DNA of 64,000 nucleotides from an uncultured Oscillospiraceae bacterium (GCA_934446355.1 CAKSEC010000004.1:145977-209976); one strand, 5' to 3'; numbered from the stretch's first letter, positions 7,749-16,597 are shown. Numbers and translations are program-made. The notes: a model not told the origin generated them from the letters alone.

Positions 7749-9941
7749 ATGCCGATAATCTACGACGAAAAAAAGCGGGTATTCAAGCTTGACACCCCTA
7801 ACACCACTTACGCATTCCATGTAACAGAATCCAAGAATCTGCTGCACCTTTATTACGGGGCATATATTCCCGAAACAGACATCACGCATATGCTTCGCAT
7901 ACCTAACGACGAGCCGTTCGTGCCTGCAACGCATGACGGAATGGGTCCGCATTCATTCGACTGTGCCGCTATCGAATTTCCGACCAGCGGCGTTGCAGAC
8001 TTCCGTGAGCCGTGTATGCAGCTTATGGACAAGTACGGAATGAGCGCCTGCGAGTGCTACTACGACAGCTACGCAATATTCAAGGGCAAGAAAAAGCTGG
8101 AGGGACTTCCCGCTACCTACGCCAACAGCGACGACGAGGTGACCAGTCTTGAAGTATACTGCCGTGACCCGCACAACGGTCTGGAGATAACCCTGCAGTA
8201 CAGCGTATTTGAGAAGCTTGACGTCATCACACGCTCAGTCAAGGTACGCAACGGCGGCGAGCCTATCGAACTCCGCAGACTGCTTTCCGCCTGCGTTGAA
8301 CTTGACAGCAAGGACTACGACATGATCACCCTTTACGGCACATGGGCAAGGGAGCGTCATGTACAGCGCAATCCGCTGCATTTCGGCAAGCAGCTTGTGG
8401 ATAGCTGCAGAGGTTCGACCAGCCATGCGCACAATAACTTCATTGCGATAGTCGATCATAAGGCGACCGAGGACTACGGCGACTGCTACGGCTTCGCGCT
8501 GTGCTATTCGGGAAGCTTCGTTGCCGGCTGCGAGGTCAACCAGTATGAAAAGACCCGTGTTTTCTCCGGCATAAATCCGTATGACTTCTCATGGCACCTT
8601 GAAACCGGCGAGGAATTTCAGGCTCCCGAAGTTATAATGGTATTCTCTGCGCAGGGTATCGGACAGATGAGCCGCACATTCCACGACGTTATGCGCAATA
8701 ACCTCACCCGCGGCAAGTGGAAGGATATCCGCCGTCCTATACTTATCAACAACTGGGAAGCTACCTACTTCAACTTCGACACCGATAAGCTGCTCGACAT
8801 CGCCCGTGAATCTGCAAAAGCAGGCATTGAGATGCTCGTCATGGACGACGGCTGGTTCGGCCACAGGAACGACGACAAATCAAGCCTTGGCGACTGGTTC
8901 GTGAACGAGGACAAGATAAAGGGCGGACTGAAGCACCTTGTTGACGAGGTGAACAAGCTTGGTCTGAAATTCGGAATATGGTTCGAGCCGGAAATGATAA
9001 GCCCTGACAGCGAACTCTACAAGGCTCACCCGGACTGGTGCATACATATCCCCGGACGTCCCCGAACGACCTGCCGTTCGCAGCTTGTGATAGACTTCTC
9101 ACGCAAGGAAGTAAGGGACTACATCTACGACCAGATGTACAAGATCCTTTCTTCTGCCAACATCGAATATGTCAAGTGGGACATGAACAGACAGCTCTGC
9201 GAGGTCGGAAACGAGGTACTCCCGCCGGAAAGACAGCGTGAGATATGGCACAGGTACGTCCTCGGCGTATACGAGATACAGGAGCGCCTGCTGACCGACT
9301 TCCCCGACCTGCTGCTTGAAAACTGCGCAGGCGGCGGTTCTCGCTTCGACGCAGGTATGCTGTACTACTCGCCTCAGATCTGGTGCTCTGACGACACTGA
9401 CGCCATCGAGCGGCTGAAGATACAGTACGGCACGTCGATGTGCTACCCGTGCTCATGCTTCGGTGCGCACGTATCAGACAGCCCGAATCACTGCGTCGGC
9501 AGGATAACGCCGTTCCAGACGAGGGGCAGAGTTGCAATGGTCGGCACGTTCGGCTATGAACTGGATATAACCAAGATATCCGACGACGACAAGTGGGACA
9601 TAAGAAAGCAGATAGAGGAGTTCAACAAGTACAATCCGCTCGTTCGCACAGGCGACCACTACCGCATAGGCGACCCGTTCTCAAACGACCGCTTCGACGC
9701 ATGGGAGTTCGTTGCCAAGGACAAGAGCGAGGCTCTGCTGGAATATATTCAGGTATTAAAGGAACCGAGCGTATTCCTGCACCGCATACGTCTTGTCGGG
9801 CTTGAAAAGGGCTGCTATTACCGTCACGAAGAGACCGGCAAGGTCTACAGCGCAGAGGTGCTGATGAACAGCGGTTTTGATATTCCCTCTCTCTGGGGCG
9901 ATTTCCAGAGTTATATCGCTCACTTTATTAAAGTTGACTAA
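7749..9941 (+). CDS. Alpha-galactosidase, glycoside hydrolase family 36
   Basis: This 730-residue cytoplasmic enzyme (no signal peptide) hydrolyses alpha-1,6-galactosides such as melibiose and raffinose-family sugars. The family 36 nucleophile is Asp478 in KWDMNR and the acid/base is Asp548 in CSDDTD. This is the numbering known from Geobacillus family 36 enzymes, which supports the ATG at 7749 (AGAGG upstream) over the one at 7713. VMDDGWFG near residue 365 and an N-terminal beta-sandwich also fit. It is followed after 33 nt by a MalT-like regulator. No sugar transporter is adjacent. Confidence 0.95.
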   Translation: MPIIYDEKKRVFKLDTPNTTYAFHVTESKNLLHLYYGAYIPETDITHMLRIPNDEPFVPATHDGMGPHSFDCAAIEFPTSGVADFREPCMQLMDKYGMSACECYYDSYAIFKGKKKLEGLPATYANSDDEVTSLEVYCRDPHNGLEITLQYSVFEKLDVITRSVKVRNGGEPIELRRLLSACVELDSKDYDMITLYGTWARERHVQRNPLHFGKQLVDSCRGSTSHAHNNFIAIVDHKATEDYGDCYGFALCYSGSFVAGCEVNQYEKTRVFSGINPYDFSWHLETGEEFQAPEVIMVFSAQGIGQMSRTFHDVMRNNLTRGKWKDIRRPILINNWEATYFNFDTDKLLDIARESAKAGIEMLVMDDGWFGHRNDDKSSLGDWFVNEDKIKGGLKHLVDEVNKLGLKFGIWFEPEMISPDSELYKAHPDWCIHIPGRPRTTCRSQLVIDFSRKEVRDYIYDQMYKILSSANIEYVKWDMNRQLCEVGNEVLPPERQREIWHRYVLGVYEIQERLLTDFPDLLLENCAGGGSRFDAGMLYYSPQIWCSDDTDAIERLKIQYGTSMCYPCSCFGAHVSDSPNHCVGRITPFQTRGRVAMVGTFGYELDITKISDDDKWDIRKQIEEFNKYNPLVRTGDHYRIGDPFSNDRFDAWEFVAKDKSEALLEYIQVLKEPSVFLHRIRLVGLEKGCYYRHEETGKVYSAEVLMNSGFDIPSLWGDFQSYIAHFIKVD

Positions 9942-9974
9942 CGCATAACGAAAATCTAGGAGGTGAAGTCCGGC

Positions 9975-12530
9975 GTGAACGAGGTATTTATTCCCGCAAG
10001 AATAAAGCGTGAACTGCGTGCGATATACACGAACAGGGTGACTGTTATCTCTGCGCCGGACGGCACTGGAAAGTCCACCCTGCTGCGTGAATTTACAGCA
10101 CGTACCCGCCCGAAAAATGCAGCGATACGGTTCATAACCTCTGCAAACAGCGCAAGAGATCTGTTTTCGCAGATAGCCGAACTTATCACCGGAAAGGCGT
10201 ACAGCGAGCCGATAAGCACACGTGAATATAACTCGCTCAGCGCGGAATTTGCGAACGCACGCCCAGAAAAGCCGCTGCTGATAATCGCAGACTGCCCTCA
10301 CACAGCGGAATGCCTTCTCGGAAATGTACGAACTGCAAAGCTTCTGGCGCACTGTGAGTGCGCCAGAACCGTATTCGTATGCAATACGCTAAAGCCCTAT
10401 CACCGCATACTGGCAAAAGAAATGCACTTTGGCATGATAGAGCGCAGCCAGCTTGCCATGACCCCTGACGAAACCGAAGAATATGCAAGGATTTCCAGAG
10501 TGAACGACCCCGACATTCAGAAGATATACGACAGCTGCTCCGGCTCGTTCCTTGGAACAAGGCTGTGCTTCATGCTGGAACAGCAAAGCGGTGAGCACAG
10601 AGGGCTCACCACCGAGGGAATGCTGCTGAAAGCGGTGCTTGAAAAGCTGCCGGTAAAGGCGCACGGTGCGCTTATCGCAGCTTCTGCGTTCCCCGTGCTA
10701 TCCGCTGAACTGTGCAGCGACCTTTCCTCTTTCAGGTCGATAAAGGATTTCTTCGGCGCAGAAACATTCACTGTCGAGTCGATAATGACCGAAACTGCTG
10801 CGATAAAAAGCCGGATACCGCTTCTGGAATCAGACCGCAGGCGGCGCAGCTTCCGCTTTCACCCGTCGCTCAGCCGTGCGGTCTATACGCTGTTCTTCTG
10901 GCTGCCTGAGGCTGTGCGCCATGATGTGAGGATATGCTTTGCAAGGCAGTATAAGCGGCTCAACGAGGACTTTTCCGCTTTCTGTGAATACTTCCTCGCC
11001 GGCGAGTTTGAGCTTGCTTCAGAGATACACCCGCACGACCAGATAACCTACGATATGCTGATGAGAAGCCGCCAGCGTCTGCAGGGATTTATCAGGGACT
11101 GCCCGCTAGGCTGCAAGCCCGCGCTCCCAAGAGTACTGCGAATAAATGCGCTGCTCATGCACACCGACCTGAATCCCGCACTGCGGGACAGGTTCACCGA
11201 GATAATAAGCTTCATAAACTCCTCGCCTGATTACTCCCCCGCTGAACGCCGCTCAATGCTGTGCTACGCCTATGCACTGCGCACCAACGAGGATTTCTAT
11301 GACATGGACAAGATGGGTATAAGCATAAAGCGCGCCTACGACCTGTTCAGGGACAAGCGTGAGCATGACGCACCGATGTTCCCGTGGACGCTCTATGCGC
11401 CGACGGTGTTTTTCCTGCTGCACCGCAGGGGAAAGTCACTGCAGACTGAAAATCAGCAGTTCACCCGATACCAGCATATGTACACGGAAATGCTGAACCA
11501 CGGTCGCTATGCTGAACTGGTATTCACCGGCGAGATGAAATACTGTCAGGGCGAACTTTCCAGCGCACTGGATATCCTGTCGAAAGCGGCAGCGCTGTGC
11601 ACGGCCAGCGAGCGCACTGCCACAAGGCTTGCGGCGCTGTATAACTGCGCCAAATGCTGTCTTTACCTTGGCGACCACGAACGGTTCGTAAAATATTTCG
11701 GCAGCATCAGAGAAGTGCAGCGCAGACTTGCCGGCACTGAGGAAAGCGACTGCGCAAGGCTCATCATCGGGCTTCTCCGTACAAGACTTGGCGGCGGAAT
11801 CGAAGATCAGTGGCACGCACTGTGCACCGACAGCTCCGGCCTTATCTATAACCGCTACACTGCGCCGTATTACGCAATGGTCGCCGCTTCATACCTCATC
11901 AGAAGCGGAGAATACGAGGAGCTTGCCTCACGCTGCACTGAGTACCTTGAATGCGCCGCAGCGGCGGGCAATGAGGAAGCCGAAATAACGCTGCGGCTGT
12001 ATTTGGCGCAGGCGTTCCTTTCGCTCGGCGAATATGAAAAGGCGGTCCAGCTTGCCTGCGAAGCATTGGAACGGACTCAGGAAAACGGCATTCCCACCAT
12101 TGCCGCAGAATTCTGCGCATTTTGTCCGGAACTGTTCACTCAAATAATGCCGCACATCTCCCCTGCCCTTACCGAATCCGCCGCCGAGGCGCAGCGTCTG
12201 GGCGATACGTTCCGCAGAGGAGTTGAGGTAGTGCGCACCTATGAACTGACCTACCTTGTCAGAAATAACTCGGACAGCCTTGCGCAGCACTATCTTGTCC
12301 CGCTTGAACGTCTGCTGTCCTCCACGAAGGACACCCGCATGAAGCTGGGGCTGACCGAAACAGCCTACTCCTATGCGATAATGGCGGCTTCCGGCGCTTC
12401 TAATCAGGATATATCAGCGATAATGAACGCTTCAGAAAACAGCATTAAAAGCAGCCTGAAGCGCACCTATTCCGCACTTGGGATAAGCAACCGACGCGAA
12501 CTTGTCGGTAAGGTACCAACGCTGAGGTAG
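9975..12530 (+). CDS. Large ATP-binding LuxR-family transcriptional regulator (MalT-like)
   Basis: The 851-residue protein has an N-terminal P-loop, SAPDGTGKSTLL (about residues 26-37), and a central helical region with TPR-like repeats (about 400-740). A C-terminal LuxR helix-turn-helix follows, with SNQDISAIMNASENSIKSSL near residue 815 and then ALGISNRRELV. This is the architecture of STAND ATPase regulators such as MalT, which need ATP and an inducer to activate catabolic genes. The GTG at 9975 has AGGAGG 11 nt upstream, while the GTG at 9963 overlaps that site. Likely targets are the preceding alpha-galactosidase or unlinked sugar genes (inference). The 3' end meets csoR-like DNA with only 2 bp between. 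Confidence 0.88.
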   Translation: MNEVFIPARIKRELRAIYTNRVTVISAPDGTGKSTLLREFTARTRPKNAAIRFITSANSARDLFSQIAELITGKAYSEPISTREYNSLSAEFANARPEKPLLIIADCPHTAECLLGNVRTAKLLAHCECARTVFVCNTLKPYHRILAKEMHFGMIERSQLAMTPDETEEYARISRVNDPDIQKIYDSCSGSFLGTRLCFMLEQQSGEHRGLTTEGMLLKAVLEKLPVKAHGALIAASAFPVLSAELCSDLSSFRSIKDFFGAETFTVESIMTETAAIKSRIPLLESDRRRRSFRFHPSLSRAVYTLFFWLPEAVRHDVRICFARQYKRLNEDFSAFCEYFLAGEFELASEIHPHDQITYDMLMRSRQRLQGFIRDCPLGCKPALPRVLRINALLMHTDLNPALRDRFTEIISFINSSPDYSPAERRSMLCYAYALRTNEDFYDMDKMGISIKRAYDLFRDKREHDAPMFPWTLYAPTVFFLLHRRGKSLQTENQQFTRYQHMYTEMLNHGRYAELVFTGEMKYCQGELSSALDILSKAAALCTASERTATRLAALYNCAKCCLYLGDHERFVKYFGSIREVQRRLAGTEESDCARLIIGLLRTRLGGGIEDQWHALCTDSSGLIYNRYTAPYYAMVAASYLIRSGEYEELASRCTEYLECAAAAGNEEAEITLRLYLAQAFLSLGEYEKAVQLACEALERTQENGIPTIAAEFCAFCPELFTQIMPHISPALTESAAEAQRLGDTFRRGVEVVRTYELTYLVRNNSDSLAQHYLVPLERLLSSTKDTRMKLGLTETAYSYAIMAASGASNQDISAIMNASENSIKSSLKRTYSALGISNRRELVGKVPTLR

Positions 12531-12532
12531 CC

Positions 12533-12808
12533 TTAGCCCATATTCGCAAAGCGTTCGACCGCCTTTGTGAAGTCCTCAATGGTCTTGTCAGCGTTGCCGT
12601 GCTCGATACCGTCCTTTACGCAGTGCCTGATATGTCCCTCCAGCACGACCTGCCCGCACCTGTGCAGTGCGGATTTGGCTGCGTTCAGCTGTGCCAGTAT
12701 GTCCTCGCAGGGCACGTCCTCGTCAACCATTCTGTCAATAGCCTGCACTTGTCCGATGATCTTTTTCAGTCGGCGGTGCAGGTTTTCTGCGTCCATACAT
12801 TGTTTCAT
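12533..12808 (-). CDS. CsoR/FrmR-family metal-sensing transcriptional repressor
   Basis: This 91-residue all-helical protein has the DUF156/CsoR pattern. It starts with a helix containing LHRRLKKIIGQV, then VPCEDIL, then GHIRHCV. The Cys near residue 34, His near 59 and Cys near 63 match the Cys-His-Cys copper site of CsoR. Family members form tetramers that leave DNA when they bind Cu(I) or other thiophilic ligands. No copper exporter, chaperone or formaldehyde gene is next to it, so its ligand and targets are uncertain. Confidence 0.9.
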   Translation of the reverse strand: MKQCMDAENLHRRLKKIIGQVQAIDRMVDEDVPCEDILAQLNAAKSALHRCGQVVLEGHIRHCVKDGIEHGNADKTIEDFTKAVERFANMG

Positions 12809-12864
12809 TTGTCTGCCTCCGTTTGATATCGCTTATGATCGACAGCCTGAAAGGCTCTATGCCT

Positions 12865-12893
12865 ATTATAGCAGATTTTGCTTTTTTGTTCAA
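12865..12893 (-). promoter_or_regulatory. Promoter of the CsoR-family gene
   Basis: TTGAAC (12888-12893) and TATAAT (12865-12870) are spaced 17 bp on the minus strand, 56 nt upstream of the start codon. Confidence 0.85.
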
Positions 12894-13004
12894 GAGTAAC
12901 AATATGTCACGGCAGGATCAACAGGATCATATTAATTTATCATTCTGCCAAAAATCATTCAGGACAACATCTGCAAAATTTTATACAAATCCGCTCGACA
13001 ATAC

Positions 13005-13033
13005 TTGAATTATCCACGAAAATATGATAAAAT
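13005..13033 (+). promoter_or_regulatory. Promoter of the DUF4157-like two-gene unit
   Basis: TTGAAT (13005-13010) and TAAAAT (13028-13033) are spaced 17 bp. About 80 nt of leader separates it from the ATG at 13118. The remainder of 12894-13004 shows no gene or clear motif. Confidence 0.8.
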
Positions 13034-13117
13034 ATATAGTGACATAGCTTAAATCGCAGGGCGGCATTGCTTGATGTTCGCAAATGCCGCTGTATATAAA
13101 CGAACGGAGTGAATGCC

Positions 13118-15661
13118 ATGCAGAAGTATGCCGTAAAAAAGCACGGACAGAATATCATCAGCAAGGCAAATACCGGCAGCACTGCCGGTGCAGATATACC
13201 AAATTCATTTTATGCCGGAGATATGTCATCACCGATAAGCAGCGACCTTGAATCGGGACTGAAAAGCAGGATAAATTCTGACCTGTCGTTTGGGAATTAT
13301 GCAGAGTGCGCTCTTTCGTCACTGCATTCCCACGAAAGACAGATGACCGATAACCTGAGCGACAGCCTGAAAGGCAGATTCGGCGTTGATATGCGGGGTA
13401 TGCGCATATTCGAGGACGACGGCCTGCAGGAAAGATTCGGGCAGCGAGCCTATGCAAAGGGCAATGAGATACACCTGTCAAAGGGCGAATACTCGCCGGA
13501 CACGCGATCCGGTCTGGAACTCATCATGCACGAAGCGGGTCATGTGGTTCAGCAAGGCTCAAGCATGGTGCATTCTCACGGAATAACCGAAAATGCCGCA
13601 CTGGAGGCTCAGGCGGACGGCGGCTTTGCTGCTCCTGATTCATTCTCAATGCCTGTCGCAGGCGAAAGTTCCGCTATTCAGGGCTGGAACCCATGGCAGA
13701 AGCTGAAAAGCCTGTTTTCACGCAGAAGAATAGCAGATGAGCCAGCTGCAGAAGCGGAATCCGATTCCGAACCTGAATCTCAGCCCGAACCAGTTCAGGA
13801 AGCTGTCCAAGAAGCGGCTCAGCCTGCTCCCGAAGCACCTGCTCAGGCGGCACAGCCTGCTCCCGAAGCAGTACAGCAGGCGGTCCAGCAGGCAGCGCAG
13901 GAAGCTGCGCCCGCTCCCGCAGCCGCTCAGTCCTCAGCACAGCCAGCAGCACAGCAGGCTGCTCCCGAAACCGCAGAACAGGCGGTGCCGGAAGCTGCTC
14001 AGGAAGCAGCCGCAGAACAGGCAGTACCAGAAGCCGTTCAGGAAGCAGCCGCAGAACAGGCAGTACCAGAAGCCGTTCAGGAAGCAGCTTCAGAACAGGC
14101 CGCTCCCGAAGAAGCCGCTCAGCCGCAGCGTTCCCGCTGGGCAAGGGGCTGGGATTCTTTCAAGACTGGGGCTTCAAAGTTCTGGGGCGGATTAAAATGG
14201 GGCACTAAAGCGGTTCTCCACGGTGTCCGCAATCTCGGCAAGAAGTTCCTCGACACATTCAACCTGATCGATTCACACGTAGAAGCAGTCGACCAACTCA
14301 ATAACTTCCGTGAGGATTATGATAAAATGAGCCGGTGGAATCGGTTCTGCTGGACATTCACCCACCCGCTTGCACGAATTTTCGCAGGAGCAGAGTCTGA
14401 AAGCACGAAAAAACGCAATCTTGAAGCGCAGCTCGTTGATGAAGAAACCGCAAACAATACTTTCTCAGTCGACAGCGACGACGCAAAGGCATTCGACGAA
14501 AAGAATTATTTCGACAACACTAACGGTGCAGGCGCATTAACTCCCGGCGGTCAGACAACAGCCGTAAACGTAGGCGGCAAGCTGGGCACAGTCGGTACTG
14601 TGGGCGGTCTGGCAGCCATTCCGGTGGGACTATTCGGCAACACAGGCATGAACGCAAAGGAAAAGAATCTTACGCTTGGCACAAAGGACTACGCATGGGA
14701 GGGAACTTCTGCAGGTATCGCATCTGTGAGCGACCTGCTGGGAGTAGTAAACAACACTGTACAGGCAGGCAAGCAGATGGATAACGGCAACGACGCCGAC
14801 GCCGCAAGAAACCTCCTCGCAACAGGCGAAAGCGCCTCGGACTTTTTCGGTCACACTATGCGTTTTGCTTCAAATGCGGCAGGAAAGGCAGACAAGGTGG
14901 GTCTGGCTGACGTCAGCATAATGCCGAGCGTTGACGTGGTTTCAGGTGCGCTGAAAATCGCAAAAGGTGCGGTAGGCTACGGTTCGGCTAAATCCACCGA
15001 AAATGCGATGAACGAAAGGCTTGCAAGCGGCATGGATCCTGATTCCCCGATGTATAAGGCAAGCATGATGGCACGCAACAAAGCGAACATCAACAAAACT
15101 CAGGGCAAATTCGATATGGCTTCCGGCGCATTGAGAGCCGCAGGCGGAGCATTGAAGCTTGGCGGCGTTACCTCGCTGGTAGGCACTGCGGTCAGCGGTA
15201 TAGGTTCTGGTGTGAACTTCGTGGGAACCTGCGTTACCGATGAGATGAAGAAGGAAATGCGCACCGACCTCGTAAATCAGGAACTTGACCTCGACAATAA
15301 GGCGCAGCAATACGCTCAGGAGCATAACTGCGACCAAGAGATGGCGAAACGAATTATTCTGAAGTCGATGGGTTACCAGTCGGGCAGACGAAAAGAGGTA
15401 TTCAACAACATCGTGCTCAACAGGGCTGCTGCATTGAAGAAAAAGGCAGATTCCGGCGACGAGGATGCAGTGAAGTTCATGGAGGACCTCGGTCTGAAGC
15501 CTGCCGCTTACGAGTTCAACGGTCAGGACACACAGGGCTACAGCCTGCAGGCCATTGCGGAAAAGCTGGGTATGGAGGACACAGACTCGTGGGAAACTCA
15601 GCTTGAGGATTCCAGAAAACGCAGGATACTCAACCGTGCAAACCCGTTCCCAACTTATTAA
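13118..15661 (+). CDS. Multidomain protein with DUF4157-like zincin domain, low-complexity linker and unknown C-terminal region
   Basis: I do not recognise the full protein. Its 847 residues have no signal peptide. Residues about 75-170 look like the zincin-like domain of DUF4157, with GNEIHLSKGEYSPDTRSG, then LIMHEAGHVVQQG (HExxH at 138-142) and LEAQAD near 163, a possible third metal ligand. A Pro/Ala/Gln/Glu linker (about 206-335) carries a 13-residue tandem repeat. The C-terminal part (about 336-847) is Trp- and basic-rich at its start, then Gly/Ala-rich and amphipathic, then helical and charged. DUF4157 domains are known from proteins linked to extracellular contractile injection systems and toxin-like proteins. 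No injection-machine gene is in this window. The ATG at 13118 follows GGAG by 8 nt. Confidence 0.8.
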   Translation: MQKYAVKKHGQNIISKANTGSTAGADIPNSFYAGDMSSPISSDLESGLKSRINSDLSFGNYAECALSSLHSHERQMTDNLSDSLKGRFGVDMRGMRIFEDDGLQERFGQRAYAKGNEIHLSKGEYSPDTRSGLELIMHEAGHVVQQGSSMVHSHGITENAALEAQADGGFAAPDSFSMPVAGESSAIQGWNPWQKLKSLFSRRRIADEPAAEAESDSEPESQPEPVQEAVQEAAQPAPEAPAQAAQPAPEAVQQAVQQAAQEAAPAPAAAQSSAQPAAQQAAPETAEQAVPEAAQEAAAEQAVPEAVQEAAAEQAVPEAVQEAASEQAAPEEAAQPQRSRWARGWDSFKTGASKFWGGLKWGTKAVLHGVRNLGKKFLDTFNLIDSHVEAVDQLNNFREDYDKMSRWNRFCWTFTHPLARIFAGAESESTKKRNLEAQLVDEETANNTFSVDSDDAKAFDEKNYFDNTNGAGALTPGGQTTAVNVGGKLGTVGTVGGLAAIPVGLFGNTGMNAKEKNLTLGTKDYAWEGTSAGIASVSDLLGVVNNTVQAGKQMDNGNDADAARNLLATGESASDFFGHTMRFASNAAGKADKVGLADVSIMPSVDVVSGALKIAKGAVGYGSAKSTENAMNERLASGMDPDSPMYKASMMARNKANINKTQGKFDMASGALRAAGGALKLGGVTSLVGTAVSGIGSGVNFVGTCVTDEMKKEMRTDLVNQELDLDNKAQQYAQEHNCDQEMAKRIILKSMGYQSGRRKEVFNNIVLNRAAALKKKADSGDEDAVKFMEDLGLKPAAYEFNGQDTQGYSLQAIAEKLGMEDTDSWETQLEDSRKRRILNRANPFPTY
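13976..14092 (+). repeat. 39-bp in-frame tandem repeat, three units
   Basis: Units at 13976-14014, 14015-14053 and 14054-14092 encode EQAVPEAAQEAAA, EQAVPEAVQEAAA and EQAVPEAVQEAAS, with a degenerate fourth unit after. The last two are nearly identical in DNA. The repeats build the flexible linker of the DUF4157-like protein and should be prone to slippage. Confidence 0.9.
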
Positions 15662-15689
15662 TAATGGAAAGAAAGCTATGAGGTGCTGA

Positions 15690-16190
15690 ATGACAGAGAA
15701 ACAGTTTGATGAAATAATGAACCATGTTGAGCAGCAGGTAAAGTCTGCAGGGCTTAATGTCAAAATGATTACCACACCTGATGGTAAAATGATGCGCACT
15801 CAGGTACCCTGCGGGGAAACCGATTCTGCGCTTGTGGATATTACTGCGCTGACCACCGCAGCAGGTACGGAGGTAGCTCAGATTTACTTCACGCTGACCG
15901 CAGACCTTACCGAAAACGCGGCGGCTGAACTCAGAAAAGCTTTCCCTGCGCTGAATTTCTATACTATAATAGGAAGCTACGGGATATACGACGGCGGTCA
16001 GGTGTACTACAAATACGCAGTGCCGCTTTCTGAGGTAGACGACAGCGAACTTCGTGCGAGCGAGATACTTGACGCCTACGCCGTGGCATACGAGTTCCTC
16101 ACTCAGGGCTACGATATCGTGATGGCGCTGGCTGACGGCAAGATGGACTATGAAACGGTCCGCAGCAAGGGGCTTATTCCTGAATTTTAA
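15690..16190 (+). CDS. Unrecognised 166-residue protein downstream of the DUF4157-like gene
   Basis: I cannot assign a family. The protein is acidic, soluble-looking and has no signal peptide or membrane segment. A helix (residues 1-20) is followed by what look like several beta strands (about 22-105) and two C-terminal helices (about 115-160). This layout is reminiscent of secretion-chaperone-like or YbjN-like folds, but that is a guess from residue patterns. The ATG follows GAGGTGCTGA. It lies 28 nt after the large gene, shares its promoter and ends at a strong terminator, so the two proteins probably work together, as partner, chaperone or antidote. Confidence 0.75.
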   Translation: MTEKQFDEIMNHVEQQVKSAGLNVKMITTPDGKMMRTQVPCGETDSALVDITALTTAAGTEVAQIYFTLTADLTENAAAELRKAFPALNFYTIIGSYGIYDGGQVYYKYAVPLSEVDDSELRASEILDAYAVAYEFLTQGYDIVMALADGKMDYETVRSKGLIPEF

Positions 16191-16193
16191 TGC

Positions 16194-16224
16194 AAAAGGG
16201 GCTGAACGAACTCAGCCCCTTTTT
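16194..16224 (+). terminator. Terminator of the DUF4157-like unit
   Basis: The 9-bp arms AGGGGCTGA (16197-16205) and TCAGCCCCT (16212-16220) pair perfectly and are followed by TTTT. The AAAA on the left side lets it also serve the convergent minus-strand gene. Confidence 0.92.
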
Positions 16225-16243
16225 GTAAACTGCCCTGCCCCGC

Positions 16244-16597
16244 TTATGAGATAATCCTCGAATCCATGTTGAATATCAGCTTCCATGTATCGCCCCGCTT
16301 TTCCCATGTTGAGGTGATGTGAAAGCTTCCGGCAAGGTCACGGTTTTCCTCGTTGCCGACCTCTGTCTTAATGACGTAATGCACCTGAACTACACTGTCG
16401 GTCTGCGCCACCGTTTCAAAGCCAGTTATCTCGTATGCGCTGCAGTCGAACTGACTGATTATCTGCGCATATTCTGCGCCGGTGCAGCGATATCCTCCGC
16501 ACACCATCACCGCATTACTGTCTACCAGTTTCAGGAATGCTGCGCTGTCACGGGCGCAAGCCGCTTTCCACATCTGTTCTTCAAGTTCTCTAATCAT
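16244..16597 (-). CDS. NTF2-like (SnoaL/DUF4440-type) protein
   Basis: This 117-residue protein has the pattern of small NTF2-fold proteins. An N-terminal helix contains EEQMWKAACARDSAAF, VMVCGG follows, and then alternating strands lead to a final WEKRGDTWKLIF strand typical of DUF4440 members. Such proteins may be ligand-binding domains or small enzymes, and the specific role is unknown. It stands alone with its own promoter and AGGAGG site. Confidence 0.75.
   Translation of the reverse strand: MIRELEEQMWKAACARDSAAFLKLVDSNAVMVCGGYRCTGAEYAQIISQFDCSAYEITGFETVAQTDSVVQVHYVIKTEVGNEENRDLAGSFHITSTWEKRGDTWKLIFNMDSRIIS

Noticed and set aside
9756..10352. 198-codon minus-strand frame opposite the regulator start
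   Set aside because: It is antisense to GH36 and MalT-like coding DNA, spans two genes and has no motif.
13976..14092. Possible CRISPR-like repeat array
   Set aside because: Units are directly contiguous with no spacers, in frame and 39 bp long. It is a coding tandem repeat.
13674..14195. Open frames on both strands across the linker of the DUF4157-like gene
   Set aside because: The repeat-rich, GC-biased DNA opens all frames. Only the in-frame reading joins a recognisable domain with a start, promoter and terminator.
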